Under the pieces are notes generated by a model, which saw nothing but the letters and a program-made list of their open reading frames with translations, was not told the DNA's origin and did not search any database. The translations under genes were made by a program, and so were the position numbers. A stretch of DNA of 64,000 nt from positions 124,001 through 188,000 of the forward strand of contig NZ_QAYL01000006.1 in assembly GCF_003408705.1 (NCBI RefSeq). The letters are read 5' to 3'. Below, one piece after another: positions 1 through 9,689 of the stretch. Every line of letters begins with the position of its first letter. The first letter of the stretch is position 1. The DNA comes from Mycobacterium uberis. GTDB taxonomy: Bacteria; Actinomycetota; Actinomycetes; Mycobacteriales; Mycobacteriaceae.

Positions 1-90
1 ATTGTCACTAGCATCGTCACCATGCTGGGTGAAGCGGCACACCAAGATGCTGCCCCTGAAGAAACCGTCGCCGCAATCGCGTCGATATGA
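1..90 (+). CDS. 3' end of an upstream gene (probably the Rv0504c ortholog)
   Basis: The first 90 bases are open in frame 1 and end in TGA. They encode 29 residues, with an Ala/Glu-rich tail ending AAIASI. The gene runs in the same direction as cmaA2 and ends 20 bases before its start, so the two may be co-transcribed. In M. tuberculosis the gene at this place is Rv0504c, a MaoC-like dehydratase-family protein. That identity rests on synteny only, because too little of the protein is visible to recognise a domain. Confidence 0.45.
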   Translation: MVTSIVTMLGEAAHQDAAPEETVAAIASI

Positions 91-110
91 GTCAATAAGA
101 AAGGCGAACC

Positions 111-1028
111 GTGGTTCCGTCACAGAGCCATCCGGCTAAAACCCCGCTTACCCAGCTGAAGCCGCCGGTCGAAGCCGTCCAGTCACATTACGACCGATCG
201 AATGAGTTCTTCAAACTGTGGCTCGATCCATCGATGACCTACAGCTGTGCATACTTCGAGAGCTCCGACATGACGCTGGAAGAGGCCCAGCGCGCTAAAC
301 GTGACCTCGCTCTGAACAAACTCGGGTTAGAACCCGGTATGACACTGCTCGACATCGGCTGCGGCTGGGGATCGACCATGCGGCATGCGATCGAAAAGTA
401 CGACGTTAATGTGATCGGTTTGACGCTGAGCAAGAATCAGCTCGCCTACAGCCAGCTAAAGTTCGCTGAGATGAACAGCTCTCGCACCAAGGATGTGCGG
501 CTGCAGGGCTGGGAGCAATTCGACGAGCCAGTCGACCGCATTGTCTCACTCGGCGCGTTCGAGCACTTTGCCGACGGCGCGGGTGACGCCGGATTCGAGC
601 GTTACGACAGTTTTTTCAAGATGTGCTATAGTGTGCTGCCAGATGACGGCAGGATGCTGTTGCATACGATTATCGTTCCTGATGCCGAGGAAGCCAAAGA
701 GCTAGGCTTGACTACGCCGATGAGCCTGCTCCGCTTCATAAAGTTCATCTTGACCGAAATCTTCCCTGGCGGCCGGCTGCCAAAGATCCCGCAGATCGAC
801 CACTATTCATCCAACGCCGGTTTCCAGGTCGAGCGGTACCACCGGATCGGGTCCCATTACGTCTTGACCCTGAACGCCTGGGCTGCAGCGTTGGAAGCGC
901 ACAAAGACGAGGCCATCGCACTGCAGGGGCAACAGGTCTTCGACACCTACATGCATTACCTGACGGGTTGCTCTGACTTGTTCCGCAACCAGTACACCGA
1001 CGTCTGCCAGTTCACTCTGGTTAAGTAG
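111..1028 (+). CDS. cmaA2: Cyclopropane mycolic acid synthase CmaA2
   Basis: This is a SAM-dependent methyltransferase that puts cyclopropane rings into mycolic acids; in M. tuberculosis CmaA2 makes trans-cyclopropanes on oxygenated mycolates. The 305 residues match the family length of about 302. The SAM-binding loop [14 protein letters not shown] lies near residues 80-93, preceded by the family signature [17 protein letters not shown]. The central segment with [17 protein letters not shown] contains the insertion typical of CmaA2 and absent from PcaA. The GTG start at 111 follows a purine-rich AAGAAAGG. The C-terminus CQFTLVK is canonical and the frame is undisturbed. It is one of two intact mycolate methyltransferases in the window; the other is pcaA. 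Confidence 0.95.
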   Translation: MVPSQSHPAKTPLTQLKPPVEAVQSHYDRSNEFFKLWLDPSMTYSCAYFESSDMTLEEAQRAKRDLALNKLGLEPGMTLLDIGCGWGSTMRHAIEKYDVNVIGLTLSKNQLAYSQLKFAEMNSSRTKDVRLQGWEQFDEPVDRIVSLGAFEHFADGAGDAGFERYDSFFKMCYSVLPDDGRMLLHTIIVPDAEEAKELGLTTPMSLLRFIKFILTEIFPGGRLPKIPQIDHYSSNAGFQVERYHRIGSHYVLTLNAWAAALEAHKDEAIALQGQQVFDTYMHYLTGCSDLFRNQYTDVCQFTLVK

Positions 1029-1060
1029 CTGCGCGACACAATAATCAGCGCGGCCCACAC

Positions 1061-2164
1061 TCAGCCGAAGAAGATGTTGCGGCGCCCGGTGAGCAAGCAA
1101 TACAGCGTCTGCTGGATCGTCTCACGCACCTGGTCGGTCAGCTCGAAGGTGACCATCGGGTCTTCGGCGTCGGTAACGGCGTAGTCAGTGGTGTAAATCG
1201 GCTCACCGAATGCAATGCGCCATTTCGACGGCAACGGCACGAGGCCCGCCAGCCCAGCCAACGGGAACAGCGGTGTGATCGGGAAATACGGCAAACCGAA
1301 CAACCGCGCCAGCAGCTTGACATCCATCAACATTGGATAGATCTCTTCCGAACCGACGATCGAGCACGGTACAATGGGTGCCTTGGTGCGTAACGCAGCC
1401 GTGACGAAGCCGCCACGACCAAACCTCTGTAACCGATACCGGTCCTCGAAGCGCTTGCCCAGACCCTTGTAGCCCTCCGGAAACACAGCAGTCAACTCAC
1501 CGGAGGCGAGCAACCGGTGAGCATCCGCCATACAGGCCATGGTGTGCCCAGCCTTGCGGGCGGCTTCGCCGACCACTGGCAAGTCGAACACCATGTCGGC
1601 TGCCAACAGTCGCAAGTCCCGTTGCGCTGGATGCTCATCGTGCACCGCCACCGACAGCATCAACCCGTCGAACGGCAGCACACCGGCATGATTGGCCACC
1701 ACCAATGCTCCGCCTGTGCTTGGCAGATTCTCGATACCGCTAACTTCGACCCGGAACCATAACTTGAAGAAAAACCGAAGCAAAGGTCGAACGATCGCGT
1801 TGTTGAAGTGCGGATCGAACCCGAACTCGTCGACCGTGTAGTCACCAATCAACCGTTGCCGAAGGAACCCGGCAACGGCGGCAACGCGCTGGGCAAGTTC
1901 ACTAAGTGGTGCTCCATCGGTCGTCCCCGACAAGCTGGTCACGCCGGCGGCACGCCGATGTACATCGATTTCGCGGACAACTGCCGCAATCTGTTCAGCT
2001 GAGGCACAGCCGCACGGATCAGAAAGTAACGAGGGATGTTGACGAGACCGGTCGGCTGGATGACCGGCTTCCCGCTGTGTTGCTAAACGACCCCGATTGG
2101 TATGCAACGGAATGACATTCGCTCTGGTTTCACCCACCACGATATCTACCTGACCCCACCCCAT
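1061..2164 (-). CDS. PlsC-like lysophospholipid acyltransferase family protein (Rv0502 ortholog)
   Basis: This is a probable membrane-associated acyltransferase that transfers an acyl chain to a glycerophospholipid-type acceptor; the substrate is unknown. The 367-residue protein has a poorly conserved N-terminal tail of about 100 residues, then a PlsC-type domain. The domain carries NHAGVLPFDGLML (His about 159, Asp about 166; an HX6D spacing rather than the classic HX4D) and the phosphate-binding FPEGYKGLGKRF. The C-terminus RRNIFFG is conserved in mycobacteria. It is the last gene of the leftward operon and its first codons overlap the end of the galE2-like gene by 19 bases, suggesting translational coupling. 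The exact start is uncertain because the tail is variable. Confidence 0.85.
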   Translation of the reverse strand: MGWGQVDIVVGETRANVIPLHTNRGRLATQREAGHPADRSRQHPSLLSDPCGCASAEQIAAVVREIDVHRRAAGVTSLSGTTDGAPLSELAQRVAAVAGFLRQRLIGDYTVDEFGFDPHFNNAIVRPLLRFFFKLWFRVEVSGIENLPSTGGALVVANHAGVLPFDGLMLSVAVHDEHPAQRDLRLLAADMVFDLPVVGEAARKAGHTMACMADAHRLLASGELTAVFPEGYKGLGKRFEDRYRLQRFGRGGFVTAALRTKAPIVPCSIVGSEEIYPMLMDVKLLARLFGLPYFPITPLFPLAGLAGLVPLPSKWRIAFGEPIYTTDYAVTDAEDPMVTFELTDQVRETIQQTLYCLLTGRRNIFFG

Positions 2165-3264
2165 GGAATTAGACTTAGGCTACTCCAACGCTGCACTAAG
2201 GCTATGGCGCGACCCTCCAAGGAGCGTACCCGATGTGGGTCGATTATGGGAATCAAACCTCGGCCGCGAACGTAGTCATCGAACGCCTCGGCCGTCGTCC
2301 ACTTCGGCTGGTAGCCGAGTTCGGAAACCATCCTGGTGGTATCCATGACCCGGCCATAGCTCAGGTAATCAAACTGATCCCGAGTGACTTCGGTGTAGCG
2401 ATTCGCCCGCCGTAACGAATCAAGTGCCCAGACGCCAAAGTTAGGCACCGGCACTGGGATCCGGCCGGCACGCCGGATCGCCTGGGAAAGCGTCATGATG
2501 CCGCTGGCGCCGATGTTGAAGGTGCCAGCCTTGCCGGCTATCGCCGCACGCTCCAGCGCGCCGAGCGCATCCTGCTCGTGGAGCAGCTGTAGCCGTGCAT
2601 CACGGCCGAACATCTTGGGAACCAACGGCCCGGCCAGATACCGTGACAACGTGGTATCCATCGCTGGGCCGATCATGTTGGCCAGCCGCAGAATAGTCAC
2701 CGCGATATCGGGCCGACGCCGACCTAACCCGCGCGCGTAACCCTCTATATCGAGACTGTCCTTAGCGAAACCCTCGCGAAAGGGACGTCGGCTACTGCTG
2801 TCCTCGGTGAACATCACCGGATCGCGGGCACTCGATCCGTACACCTCTGAGGTCGACTTAAGCACAACGCGACGGACTGTGGGCGCCTTCTGACAGGCGG
2901 CGAAGAGTTGCATCGCTCCCATCACATTGAGTTCCTTCAACGCCGCACTACCGCCGGACCGCTGAGCACAGGATGCCGTGGTGGCGTGCACGACCGTGTC
3001 GACCTCGCTGTTGTGAATCACCTTGAATATAAATGGATTACGAATATCGGCACGAACGAATTCCGCGCGACCTATCCGACGCAGCATGTCCTTACTAGGC
3101 GCGATTGCATCCACCGCAATGACCATGTTGATCAACGGGTTTTGCGCCAGCCGAGCAGTCAGATAACCCCCGAGAAAGCGACAAACACCAGTAACCAGCA
3201 CTACCTTTGGGTAGTGTACGGTAGAGTCTAGCCCGGCACCGCACTGACCACGTGAAGAATCCAC
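2146..3264 (-). CDS. galE2: NAD-dependent epimerase/dehydratase-like protein (GalE2, Rv0501)
   Basis: This 372-residue protein is an extended short-chain dehydrogenase/epimerase-fold protein. The N-terminal Rossmann segment reads VVLVTGVCRFLGGYL, a variant of GxxGxxG, followed by the usual acidic end of beta 2 (VIAVDAIAPS). A serine-rich KSTSEVYGSS corresponds to the catalytic Ser/Thr region. The expected YxxxK catalytic pair is not visible after it; the equivalent stretch reads EGFAKDSLDIEGYARGL. The M. tuberculosis protein looks the same as I recall it, so the name GalE2 is historical and UDP-galactose epimerase activity is doubtful. GTG start at 3264. It lies in the leftward operon between bS22 and the acyltransferase. 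Confidence 0.85.
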   Translation of the reverse strand: MDSSRGQCGAGLDSTVHYPKVVLVTGVCRFLGGYLTARLAQNPLINMVIAVDAIAPSKDMLRRIGRAEFVRADIRNPFIFKVIHNSEVDTVVHATTASCAQRSGGSAALKELNVMGAMQLFAACQKAPTVRRVVLKSTSEVYGSSARDPVMFTEDSSSRRPFREGFAKDSLDIEGYARGLGRRRPDIAVTILRLANMIGPAMDTTLSRYLAGPLVPKMFGRDARLQLLHEQDALGALERAAIAGKAGTFNIGASGIMTLSQAIRRAGRIPVPVPNFGVWALDSLRRANRYTEVTRDQFDYLSYGRVMDTTRMVSELGYQPKWTTAEAFDDYVRGRGLIPIIDPHRVRSLEGRAIALVQRWSSLSLIPWGGVR

Positions 3265-3334
3265 CCAGTCAGCCTAGCGGCCAAGTGAAACATTGCTGTT
3301 ACAACCGCATGAAGACCAACACAAGCAACGGCGG

Positions 3335-3436
3335 TTACTTGCCTAGTTTTCTTCGCTGCACCCGGGTGCGGCGCAGCAACTTGCGATGCTTTTTCTTGGA
3401 CATACGTTTGCGCCGCTTTTTGATTACTGAACCCAT
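3335..3436 (-). CDS. Small basic ribosomal protein bS22 (33 residues, Rv0500B)
   Basis: The reverse strand has an ATG at 3436 and a TAA at 3335-3337, encoding a 33-residue protein that starts [20 protein letters not shown] and ends in RRKLGK. More than half of the residues are Lys or Arg. This is the tiny protein found on the small subunit of mycobacterial ribosomes near the decoding region and named bS22. I recognise the sequence as essentially identical to that of other mycobacteria. It sits in the leftward operon between the BldC-like regulator and the galE2-like gene, 70 bases before the latter. It is very short and easily missed by gene finders. Confidence 0.88.
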
Positions 3437-3590
3437 GAACTCTGCTATCTCGTTACCAGCTGGAAGAAAGTTTCCCATTCACCCTACCCGGGTGGCCGGA
3501 TCGAACACCAAACAGGTGCCGACTGTAAATTGCACAACGCGACACACGAGGTCACCGTCGCGAAAGTTCACAGTCGGGCCAAGAGTTAAG

Positions 3591-3851
3591 CTAGCCCACG
3601 TCGAAGTACGACGTCTCGAGCATGTCGTGGACAGCCTTAGCATGCACTCGAAAGGACCGCCCGACCCGAACTGCCGGCAATTCGCCGTTGTGTACCAGCC
3701 GGTACACCGTCATCTTGGAGACCCGCATCAGCGCCGCCACCTCGGCCACAGTGAGAAATTGTGTCCGGGCCTGCTGACTCTCGACTGAACCGGTGTCCCG
3801 CACCGATTTGCCAGCTGAATCCCGCGCCGAGGGCCCATTCGTAGACGTCAT
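3591..3851 (-). CDS. BldC/excisionase-type MerR-like DNA-binding protein (Rv0500A)
   Basis: This 86-residue protein has an acidic/polar leader of about 30 residues and a single winged-helix domain of the excisionase/BldC type. The core reads FLTVAEVAALMRVSKMTVYR, then LVHNGELPAVRVGRSFRVH, ending AVHDMLETSYFDVG. Such proteins bind DNA, and BldC of Streptomyces is a developmental regulator of the same fold. It is probably a transcriptional regulator of unknown target. It lies about 140 bases downstream of proC on the same strand and upstream of bS22. The M. tuberculosis protein is slightly shorter, so a start further in is possible. Confidence 0.88.
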   Translation of the reverse strand: MTSTNGPSARDSAGKSVRDTGSVESQQARTQFLTVAEVAALMRVSKMTVYRLVHNGELPAVRVGRSFRVHAKAVHDMLETSYFDVG

Positions 3852-3991
3852 CGCAACCCAATCGTGTCAGGCACGCGCGATGCCAGCGACTTCCCCTCCG
3901 CTGGCACCCACACGTGCATACAAAAAGGAGAATACCGGGACTAGTGGGGTTACTGGTACTGGTGGGGGACAATCGGTTCAAAAACCTTGAA

Positions 3992-4876
3992 TTATTCCGA
4001 TGTAATTCTGAGCTGCTCAGACCGGCTTTTGGCGGCCTGAACCGCCGCGTCGACCGCCACCCGCAGTCCGCCACGTTCAAGTTCACGCAGCGCAGCGGCG
4101 GTAGTACCACCAGGCGAGGTAGTCGTGGCGCGCAATTGCGCCACCGTGGTGTCCGCCCGCGCGTCCAGTGACGCTACCTCGACCGAACGCCGATCTTGAT
4201 CCATGCGCTCCAACAGCATTGCCGAGGACCCAGCCATGGTCTGCACGGCTAGCTCAGTGGCTACCTGACGAGTCAGACCCACCGCAACGCCGGCATCCAC
4301 CAGAGCTTCTATCAGCAAAAAAAAATATGCCGGTCCCGAACCCGATACCGCAGTCACCGCATCCATATGCGGCTCAGCAACCGTTAGAACGCCGCCGACC
4401 GCATCGAACAGAGCCGAAACCTCATCAAGTTGTTGGCTATTGACGAAACGGCCCGTGGCAAGCGCGGTCACCCCCGCGCCCACGAGCGCGGCCGCATTCG
4501 GCATGGCTCGGACCACCGGTGTACCAGTCGGTAGCTTGGACTCGAGGTAGGCGATCGTGACACCAGCAGCCACGCTCACGAACACCTGCTCAGTGTTGTC
4601 GTTCTCGACAGCGGCCGCCTGAACCAGGTACCCCATCACCGATTCGACGTCGCTCGGCTTCACAGCGACAACGACAAACGTTGCGTTCTCCACCGCGTCG
4701 GTTACTGACGTCACCAACACCGAATAGGTATCCGCCAGGTACCGGGCACGATCGGGCATCCGTTCGACCACCACCAGGTCTTTAACCTGCTGCCCCGCCC
4801 GTAGCAGCCCCGACAGCAACGCCTCTCCCATGCTGCCGCCACCGATGATCGCAATTCTTGCCATGCTGGAAAGCAT
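3992..4876 (-). CDS. proC: Pyrroline-5-carboxylate reductase ProC
   Basis: This enzyme reduces pyrroline-5-carboxylate to proline with NAD(P)H in the cytosol, the last step of proline synthesis. The 294 residues match the family. The Rossmann motif is IAIIGGGSMGEALLSGLL, a later nucleotide-contact segment is VVAVKPSDVE, and the family signature region includes AVSGSGPAYFFLLIEALVDA and TSPGGTTAAALRELE. The start at 4876 gives MLSSMARI; the internal ATG at 4864 (MARIAIIGG) is an alternative. A run of nine T bases on the coding strand (4317-4325) encodes part of YFFLL and leaves the frame intact. Upstream in the operon is the dead Rv0499. Confidence 0.96.
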   Translation of the reverse strand: MLSSMARIAIIGGGSMGEALLSGLLRAGQQVKDLVVVERMPDRARYLADTYSVLVTSVTDAVENATFVVVAVKPSDVESVMGYLVQAAAVENDNTEQVFVSVAAGVTIAYLESKLPTGTPVVRAMPNAAALVGAGVTALATGRFVNSQQLDEVSALFDAVGGVLTVAEPHMDAVTAVSGSGPAYFFLLIEALVDAGVAVGLTRQVATELAVQTMAGSSAMLLERMDQDRRSVEVASLDARADTTVAQLRATTTSPGGTTAAALRELERGGLRVAVDAAVQAAKSRSEQLRITSE

Positions 4877-4899
4877 CCCAGACAGCTCGGCGTAGCCGT

Positions 4900-5790
4900 A
4901 ATACCAGGCAGGGCGGCACCAACACCAGTTGGTACGACTGCGCTATGATACAGTTAATTTGGGAGATGACGATGTTATCCTGCTGGAGTCAGTCTTGCCC
5001 CATCTATAAGCAGGTACAGGCCAACCGTAGCCAGCCTGTCGGTGGACAAACACCGAAGATAAGGTTGTAGGTGCGACGATAGGTGACCAGCGGGTGCGAC
5101 CCACGGCCATTAGTCACCAGTGCCGACAAACCTCCGCACATGAGAGCAAACAGCACCTGGGGAGCAATGCCACGTGAGTGCACCCATGCCTGGATTACCG
5201 GTGGCCACTCGGCCGACCCATTCCTGCCGAGGGCCGGCGTCAATAGCACCGGCCGGACACCACAACCTTCACCCAAGTGCACCAGACCAGGCTGGCCATC
5301 GGGTGACCAAGCCGGATCAGCGCGAGATCGTCGAGCGGTTCCGGCGCCATCAGACCCACGACAGGGCTCGCCGACAACAAGTGTGCAACTGCGAAAGCCT
5401 CACTGTCACCAACGACCCTAATGCTCTGGCTCGCCAAAGTTGACCATGACGTGTACCACGGTTGGGCCATCTTGGATGAGCTCGGCATCGATCACATTGA
5501 TCCAACGGCCACGTTTACGGATCGACATCGTCAATCGTATCGATCCTGAATCAGGCGTCCACAGGAAGCTGGCCGACACGACGACCGATTGAAATCCACC
5601 CGATTCGCCACCGCAGGCGGTGCGAGTGTCGTTGGCGCACAATGCTAGCTATAGCACCGTCGTGCACCTTGGATCTGATGGTATAGTACTGATTAAGTTC
5701 ACCTTGGTATACACTGACATCGACCTCCCGCAGCGTCATTGCGGTGGTGAATAGTGCGTGGTAGTCCTCAGAGATCTCGACGAAAGTCAC
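4900..5790 (-). pseudogene. Decayed acyl-CoA thioesterase-like gene (Rv0499 remnant)
   Basis: Protein fragments in three reverse frames line up in order. The first is MTFVEISEDYHALFTTAMTL (start GTG at 5790). It is followed after a frameshift by FVD-type text INVIDAELIQDGPTVVHVMV, then MHLGEGCGVRPVLLTP and VIQAWVHSRGIAP, and GWLRLACTCL before a stop. The layout, a double-hotdog with a Trp-Leu-Arg near the end, resembles acyl-CoA thioesterase-like proteins. Its start overlaps the stop of Rv0498 as GTGA, so it was once translationally coupled. Several stops and frameshifts make a functional product very unlikely. Confidence 0.8.
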
Positions 5791-6629
5791 CGTAGCAGGT
5801 ACGTGCGAGCGAATTGCAACGATTCCACCAGCATAGTTTCACGCTCAGTCGCCGAACGCGCGCTGGACGTGGACACTTCGAGCACCACGTGACCGGCGAA
5901 GTCTCTGCCAGCCAGCAGCTGACACACCGAAGCGGTAGGTTGCGTGCCACGGCCGGGTACCAGGTGCTCATCGGCGGGCAATCCGGTGCCGTCACACAAG
6001 TGCAGGTGCACCAGCCCCGCTCCCATCCGCCGCGCCATCTCCAGCGAATCGGAGCCCGCGGTCGCGGTGTGTGATAGGTCCAGGGTGTAATGTGCATAGT
6101 TGCCGTCCAGTGGGTCGAAAGAAGGCGTGAACACCGAGATCGCCGGACCCGGGCCACCCCCACGCTTGCGTATCCGTTCCCGCGACTGGTCAGCTCGGAA
6201 AAACCGGTCGGCCCGAAAGGGGAACATATTTTCGACGGCGATCATTACGTCGCTAGCTGCTTCCAGCACAGCCACCTGGTCGCTGAATCCCTCGGCATAG
6301 CGCCGTTGCCAACGGAACGGCGGATGCACGACGACCGTCTGCGCGCCCAGTCGTTCGGCGGCTCGCACACTGCGCTCCAGTTTTAGGACTGGGTTGGCAC
6401 CCCACACCCTTTGCGAAATCAGCAGGCAGGGCGCATGCACGGATAGCACCGGCACGTGATAGCTCCGCGACAGCTTCTTGACGGCGTCGATGTCCTGGCT
6501 GACCGATTCACCCCACACCATCAGCTCGACCCCGTCGTAGCCGAGCCTGGCCGCATACTCAAATGCAGCCTCGGCCCTCAACGGGTACACCGAGGCCGTC
6601 GACAGACCGACTTTGATTGCTGGGCGCAA
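5787..6629 (-). CDS. Xylose-isomerase-like TIM-barrel protein (Rv0498 ortholog)
   Basis: This 280-residue protein belongs to the sugar-isomerase/AP-endonuclease-2 TIM-barrel superfamily, which usually coordinates divalent metals and acts on sugars or sugar-like compounds; the substrate is not known. Visible features are GLSTASVYPL at the start, LGYDGVELMVWGE (strand with a metal-ligand-type Glu), VLSVHAPCLL, VVVHPPFRWQ, AVENMFPF, YTLDLSHTATAG, LVHLHLCDG and GHVVLEVSTSSA. His, Glu and Asp are spaced as in the metal-site strands. The start codon is TTG at 6629, giving MRPAIKVG as in M. tuberculosis. It lies 28 bases downstream of Rv0497 in the leftward operon. Confidence 0.88.
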   Translation of the reverse strand: MRPAIKVGLSTASVYPLRAEAAFEYAARLGYDGVELMVWGESVSQDIDAVKKLSRSYHVPVLSVHAPCLLISQRVWGANPVLKLERSVRAAERLGAQTVVVHPPFRWQRRYAEGFSDQVAVLEAASDVMIAVENMFPFRADRFFRADQSRERIRKRGGGPGPAISVFTPSFDPLDGNYAHYTLDLSHTATAGSDSLEMARRMGAGLVHLHLCDGTGLPADEHLVPGRGTQPTASVCQLLAGRDFAGHVVLEVSTSSARSATERETMLVESLQFARTYLLR

Positions 6630-6657
6630 AGATCTACGTGGTTCTGAGTAACTGAAC

Positions 6658-7731
6658 CTAGCCTGATTGCAAGGACAGAGCTAACGGCCCCAGAGTGATT
6701 AGTGCACCAACCGCAACCGCTATCAGTGTGCTGGCGATGTCTTCGGTTCTACGAACTACCCGCACACCAACCACCAGACCGAGAATCACCAACACCGATA
6801 ACATCAGCGCCACGATGCTATTCCAACGCCACAACTGGTCAAAGGCAACGAACAATCCCGCGCCGAACATAACGGCAAGCACCGACTGCAGCACGATTAA
6901 GCTACCGCGCCACAGCCCTTTGAATCTGCTCCGCCAGCTGCGGGCTGCTGAAGCCATGCCAGCAAGATCAGTGTGCAGATCGAGATGATCGTCCTTGAGA
7001 GCCGCTTCGATGGCCGGCGGCCCCGCTACAGCGTGTTCGTGACCTTGCCGTCTAACTAGCTCATCGGCGAGGGTGTGCTCGCTGAACAGCGCCGCGGCTG
7101 ACACTTGCAAGTAGGAACGCACGTACGCTGAATCCTCTACCGCTAATTCGGTCGCGCCCATCTCGGAGTCTATCACGTTCACCGAGATGTCGGCGAAGTG
7201 CTCAATTGGATCGGGGTTCATCATCTCGGCATCGGATTGCGGAGCCGCGGTGTTGGTCAAAGCAACCGGATGCCGGGGGTCGTCGCCGACGTGGAACAAA
7301 GGCCGCGGGTAAGCACTCCGTTGCGGTCCCGACCCGGGTTGGGTGGGCGGCGGCGATTTGGGCCAACGTGGTTCAGGCTCGGACCAATACCCGGGTTGGA
7401 CGTGGCCGTGGTCGTCGACCGGTGGTGCAGCTATGACATCTTCGGAAGCAGATGCTGCGTGGGATTGGACGGCCAGCTCAACAACCGGGACTCCTCCGTT
7501 GGCACAATGAGCGTGGATGGTTGCCAGATGCTGCTCGTCGTCGTAGTCATCGTGAATGGTCGGAATCTCCCCAGTCAGCTCCGAGACCGTGACAGCGTCG
7601 TTATCACCGCCCCGGCGGCGGCGACGCCGACTGACCTCAGGGGCGCCGATGGTGCCATTCTTAGCCAGCAATTCGGCCACCGAGATCGGCCGGGGGCGAG
7701 GGCTCTCGGTGTCTTTGTGTTGTCCGGTCAT
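6658..7731 (-). CDS. Conserved membrane protein with long polar N-terminal region (Rv0497 ortholog)
   Basis: This is a 357-residue protein. The first 270 residues or so are hydrophilic, rich in Pro, Asp and Arg, with a basic stretch RRRRRRGGD near residue 37. The C-terminal 80 residues hold about three hydrophobic helices ([54 protein letters not shown]). It is probably an inner-membrane protein with a large cytoplasmic tail. I recognise no catalytic motif. Its ATG overlaps the stop of ppx (ATGA), indicating coupled translation. The M. tuberculosis protein is about 310 residues, so this copy has a somewhat longer tail. Confidence 0.85.
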   Translation of the reverse strand: MTGQHKDTESPRPRPISVAELLAKNGTIGAPEVSRRRRRRGGDNDAVTVSELTGEIPTIHDDYDDEQHLATIHAHCANGGVPVVELAVQSHAASASEDVIAAPPVDDHGHVQPGYWSEPEPRWPKSPPPTQPGSGPQRSAYPRPLFHVGDDPRHPVALTNTAAPQSDAEMMNPDPIEHFADISVNVIDSEMGATELAVEDSAYVRSYLQVSAAALFSEHTLADELVRRQGHEHAVAGPPAIEAALKDDHLDLHTDLAGMASAARSWRSRFKGLWRGSLIVLQSVLAVMFGAGLFVAFDQLWRWNSIVALMLSVLVILGLVVGVRVVRRTEDIASTLIAVAVGALITLGPLALSLQSG

Positions 7732-8747
7732 GCTTTGTCGCCTCTCGATCGGTTAGCTGCGTTCCGATCAATCTCTTGACCTCTAGCATCCCGCACAGAG
7801 GTCTGCACTAGTGCTGTTCCATCAGCCTCGCTGTCAAGTTTGCGCAAGATGAGACCTTCCCGTAATGCCCACGGGCAGATATTCACCGTTTCTATCGATA
7901 GCGCTCGCATGCTTGCTTCCGCCACCAAAGCGCCCGTCACGATTTGCGGCGCCCGTTCGGCACTTACCCCTTCTAGTTCGGCACGGTCAGACGCCGTCAT
8001 CCTAGAGATAAATGCGATGAGTTGTCGCAGGCTGTTGGCCGTTAGCGTCCTCTTCACCCGTGGTCCCGCAGCCGACGGCGCCGCGCCAGTGAGTTGTGCC
8101 AACGAACGAAACGTCTTTGACGTTGCTACCGCGAGATCTGGGCTGCCCGCTTTCAGAACGGTCACGCTAGCATCCGACAGTTCGGAGTCCAGCCAGTCGC
8201 GCAGCATTGCCACCCAACGCCGGCCGGGCGGATCACCTGGCAGCCACTCACGAGTTAACCGTCCGGCACCAAGCGGCAGTGATAACGCGACCTCGGGCTC
8301 CTCATCGACACCGCTGGATAGCTCCAGCGAGCCGCCGCCGATGTCAAGATTGATGATTCGCCCCGCGCTCCATCCAAACCACCGTCGTACCGCCAGAAAG
8401 GTCAGCCGCGACTCATCGACGCCGCGTAGCACCTGCAATCGGACACCGGTTTCTTTGCGCACCCTAGACAACACATCGTCGGAATTTTCTGCCTCGCGGA
8501 CCGCGGACGTAGCAAAGGCCATCAACTCAGCACAGCCGGAACTGACGGCAATCTTGGCTAACTCATCGATTGTGGAAACTAGCTTGTCGGCACCGCGCTT
8601 GGTGATTTTGCCCGAGCTGTCCGTGGCTTCGGCCATTCGCAACGTGGACTTCGTCGAACTCATCGGTGTTGGATGTCCGCCGCGATGGGCATCCACCACG
8701 AGCAGATGGACCGTGTTACTACCCACGTCTAGCACACCCAATCGCAC
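7728..8747 (-). CDS. ppx: Exopolyphosphatase / Ppx-GppA family phosphatase (Ppx1)
   Basis: This 339-residue protein hydrolyses terminal phosphate from polyphosphate, with the sugar-kinase/Hsp70 ASKHA fold. N-terminal [17 protein letters not shown] is the phosphate-1 loop; [14 protein letters not shown] is the second nucleotide/phosphate loop. The C-terminal segment [18 protein letters not shown] is typical of actinobacterial short Ppx. The frame is open further upstream, but the family start aligns with the GTG at 8747, giving [10 protein letters not shown]. It is the first gene of the leftward operon and overlaps Rv0497 by four bases. In the wider region it sits with senX3-regX3, which senses phosphate. 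Confidence 0.93.
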   Translation of the reverse strand: MRLGVLDVGSNTVHLLVVDAHRGGHPTPMSSTKSTLRMAEATDSSGKITKRGADKLVSTIDELAKIAVSSGCAELMAFATSAVREAENSDDVLSRVRKETGVRLQVLRGVDESRLTFLAVRRWFGWSAGRIINLDIGGGSLELSSGVDEEPEVALSLPLGAGRLTREWLPGDPPGRRWVAMLRDWLDSELSDASVTVLKAGSPDLAVATSKTFRSLAQLTGAAPSAAGPRVKRTLTANSLRQLIAFISRMTASDRAELEGVSAERAPQIVTGALVAEASMRALSIETVNICPWALREGLILRKLDSEADGTALVQTSVRDARGQEIDRNAANRSRGDKA

Positions 8748-8887
8748 AGAACACCAACCTAGCCGGCTGACGATTGCGGGCACTGCACAACCCACTGAGG
8801 ATCCCAGCAAAACAAATCCGCCAGGCGACAATGCGCGCGGGATGTCAGCGGTCGGGCGGTACAGAATCGTGGTCTAACGTTGAACCC

Positions 8888-9682
8888 GTGGCAAACTCGG
8901 ACCTGAAACTAGTATATTCGGGGGAAGAGGTCGACTTGGATTTCGCCCGCGAGTGGGTAGAGTTTTACGACCCGGACAATTCCGAGCACCTTATCGCGGC
9001 CGACCTCACCTGGCTGCTGTCACGCTGGACGTGTGTGTTCGGCACACCTGCGTGCCAGGGCACCGTGGCCGGTCGGCCAGACGACGGCTGCTGCTCACAC
9101 GGTGCATTCTTATCGGGCGATGACGACCGCGCGCGATTGGACGACGCGGTAAAAAAGCTCAGCCCCGACGACTGGCAATTCCGCACAAAAGGCCTGGGCC
9201 GCAAGGGCTACTCGGAACTTGACGAGCATGATGGCCAATCCCAATTCCGAATCCGAAAACACAAGGACGCCTGTATCTTCCTAAACCGACCCGGGTTCCC
9301 TGCAGGCGCTGGCTGCGCGCTGCACAGCAAAGCCCTCAAGCTAGGTGTGCCACCACTGACGATGAAACCCGATGTCTGTTGGCAACTGCCTATTCGATGC
9401 AGCCAGGAGTGGGTAACCAGAGCCGACGGCACCGAAATTCTCAAAACCACGGTCACCGAATATGACCGCCGCGGCTGGGGCTCCGGTGGCGCGGATTTGC
9501 ATTGGTATTGCACCGGCGATCCGGCCAGCCATGTCGGCAGTAAGCAGATCTGGGAGAGCCTAGCCGACGAACTCGCCAAACTGCTGGGTAAGAAAGTGTA
9601 CACCGAGCTAGCGACGATGTGTAAACACCGCAACAGTTTAGGGCTCATCGCAGTGCACCCAGCGACGCGGGCGGCCCCGTAG
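8888..9682 (+). CDS. Conserved cysteine-rich actinobacterial protein (Rv0495c ortholog)
   Basis: This 264-residue protein of unknown function is strongly conserved with M. tuberculosis. It has many cysteines in recognisable clusters: [47 protein letters not shown] and HWYCTGDP. The pattern suggests bound metal (zinc or an iron-sulfur site), but I cannot name the cofactor. The upstream frame is open to 8774, but the family start is the GTG at 8888 ([12 protein letters not shown]). It is divergent from ppx with about 140 bases between them. It is the only intact gene between ppx and regX3. Confidence 0.88.
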   Translation: MANSDLKLVYSGEEVDLDFAREWVEFYDPDNSEHLIAADLTWLLSRWTCVFGTPACQGTVAGRPDDGCCSHGAFLSGDDDRARLDDAVKKLSPDDWQFRTKGLGRKGYSELDEHDGQSQFRIRKHKDACIFLNRPGFPAGAGCALHSKALKLGVPPLTMKPDVCWQLPIRCSQEWVTRADGTEILKTTVTEYDRRGWGSGGADLHWYCTGDPASHVGSKQIWESLADELAKLLGKKVYTELATMCKHRNSLGLIAVHPATRAAP

Positions 9683-9689
9683 CTCCTGA

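Noticed and set aside
7840..8877. 345-codon open frame antisense to ppx
   Set aside because: It is the mirror frame of a well-conserved gene in GC-rich DNA. Its protein text is Ser/Arg-rich without any domain, while ppx itself is clearly real.
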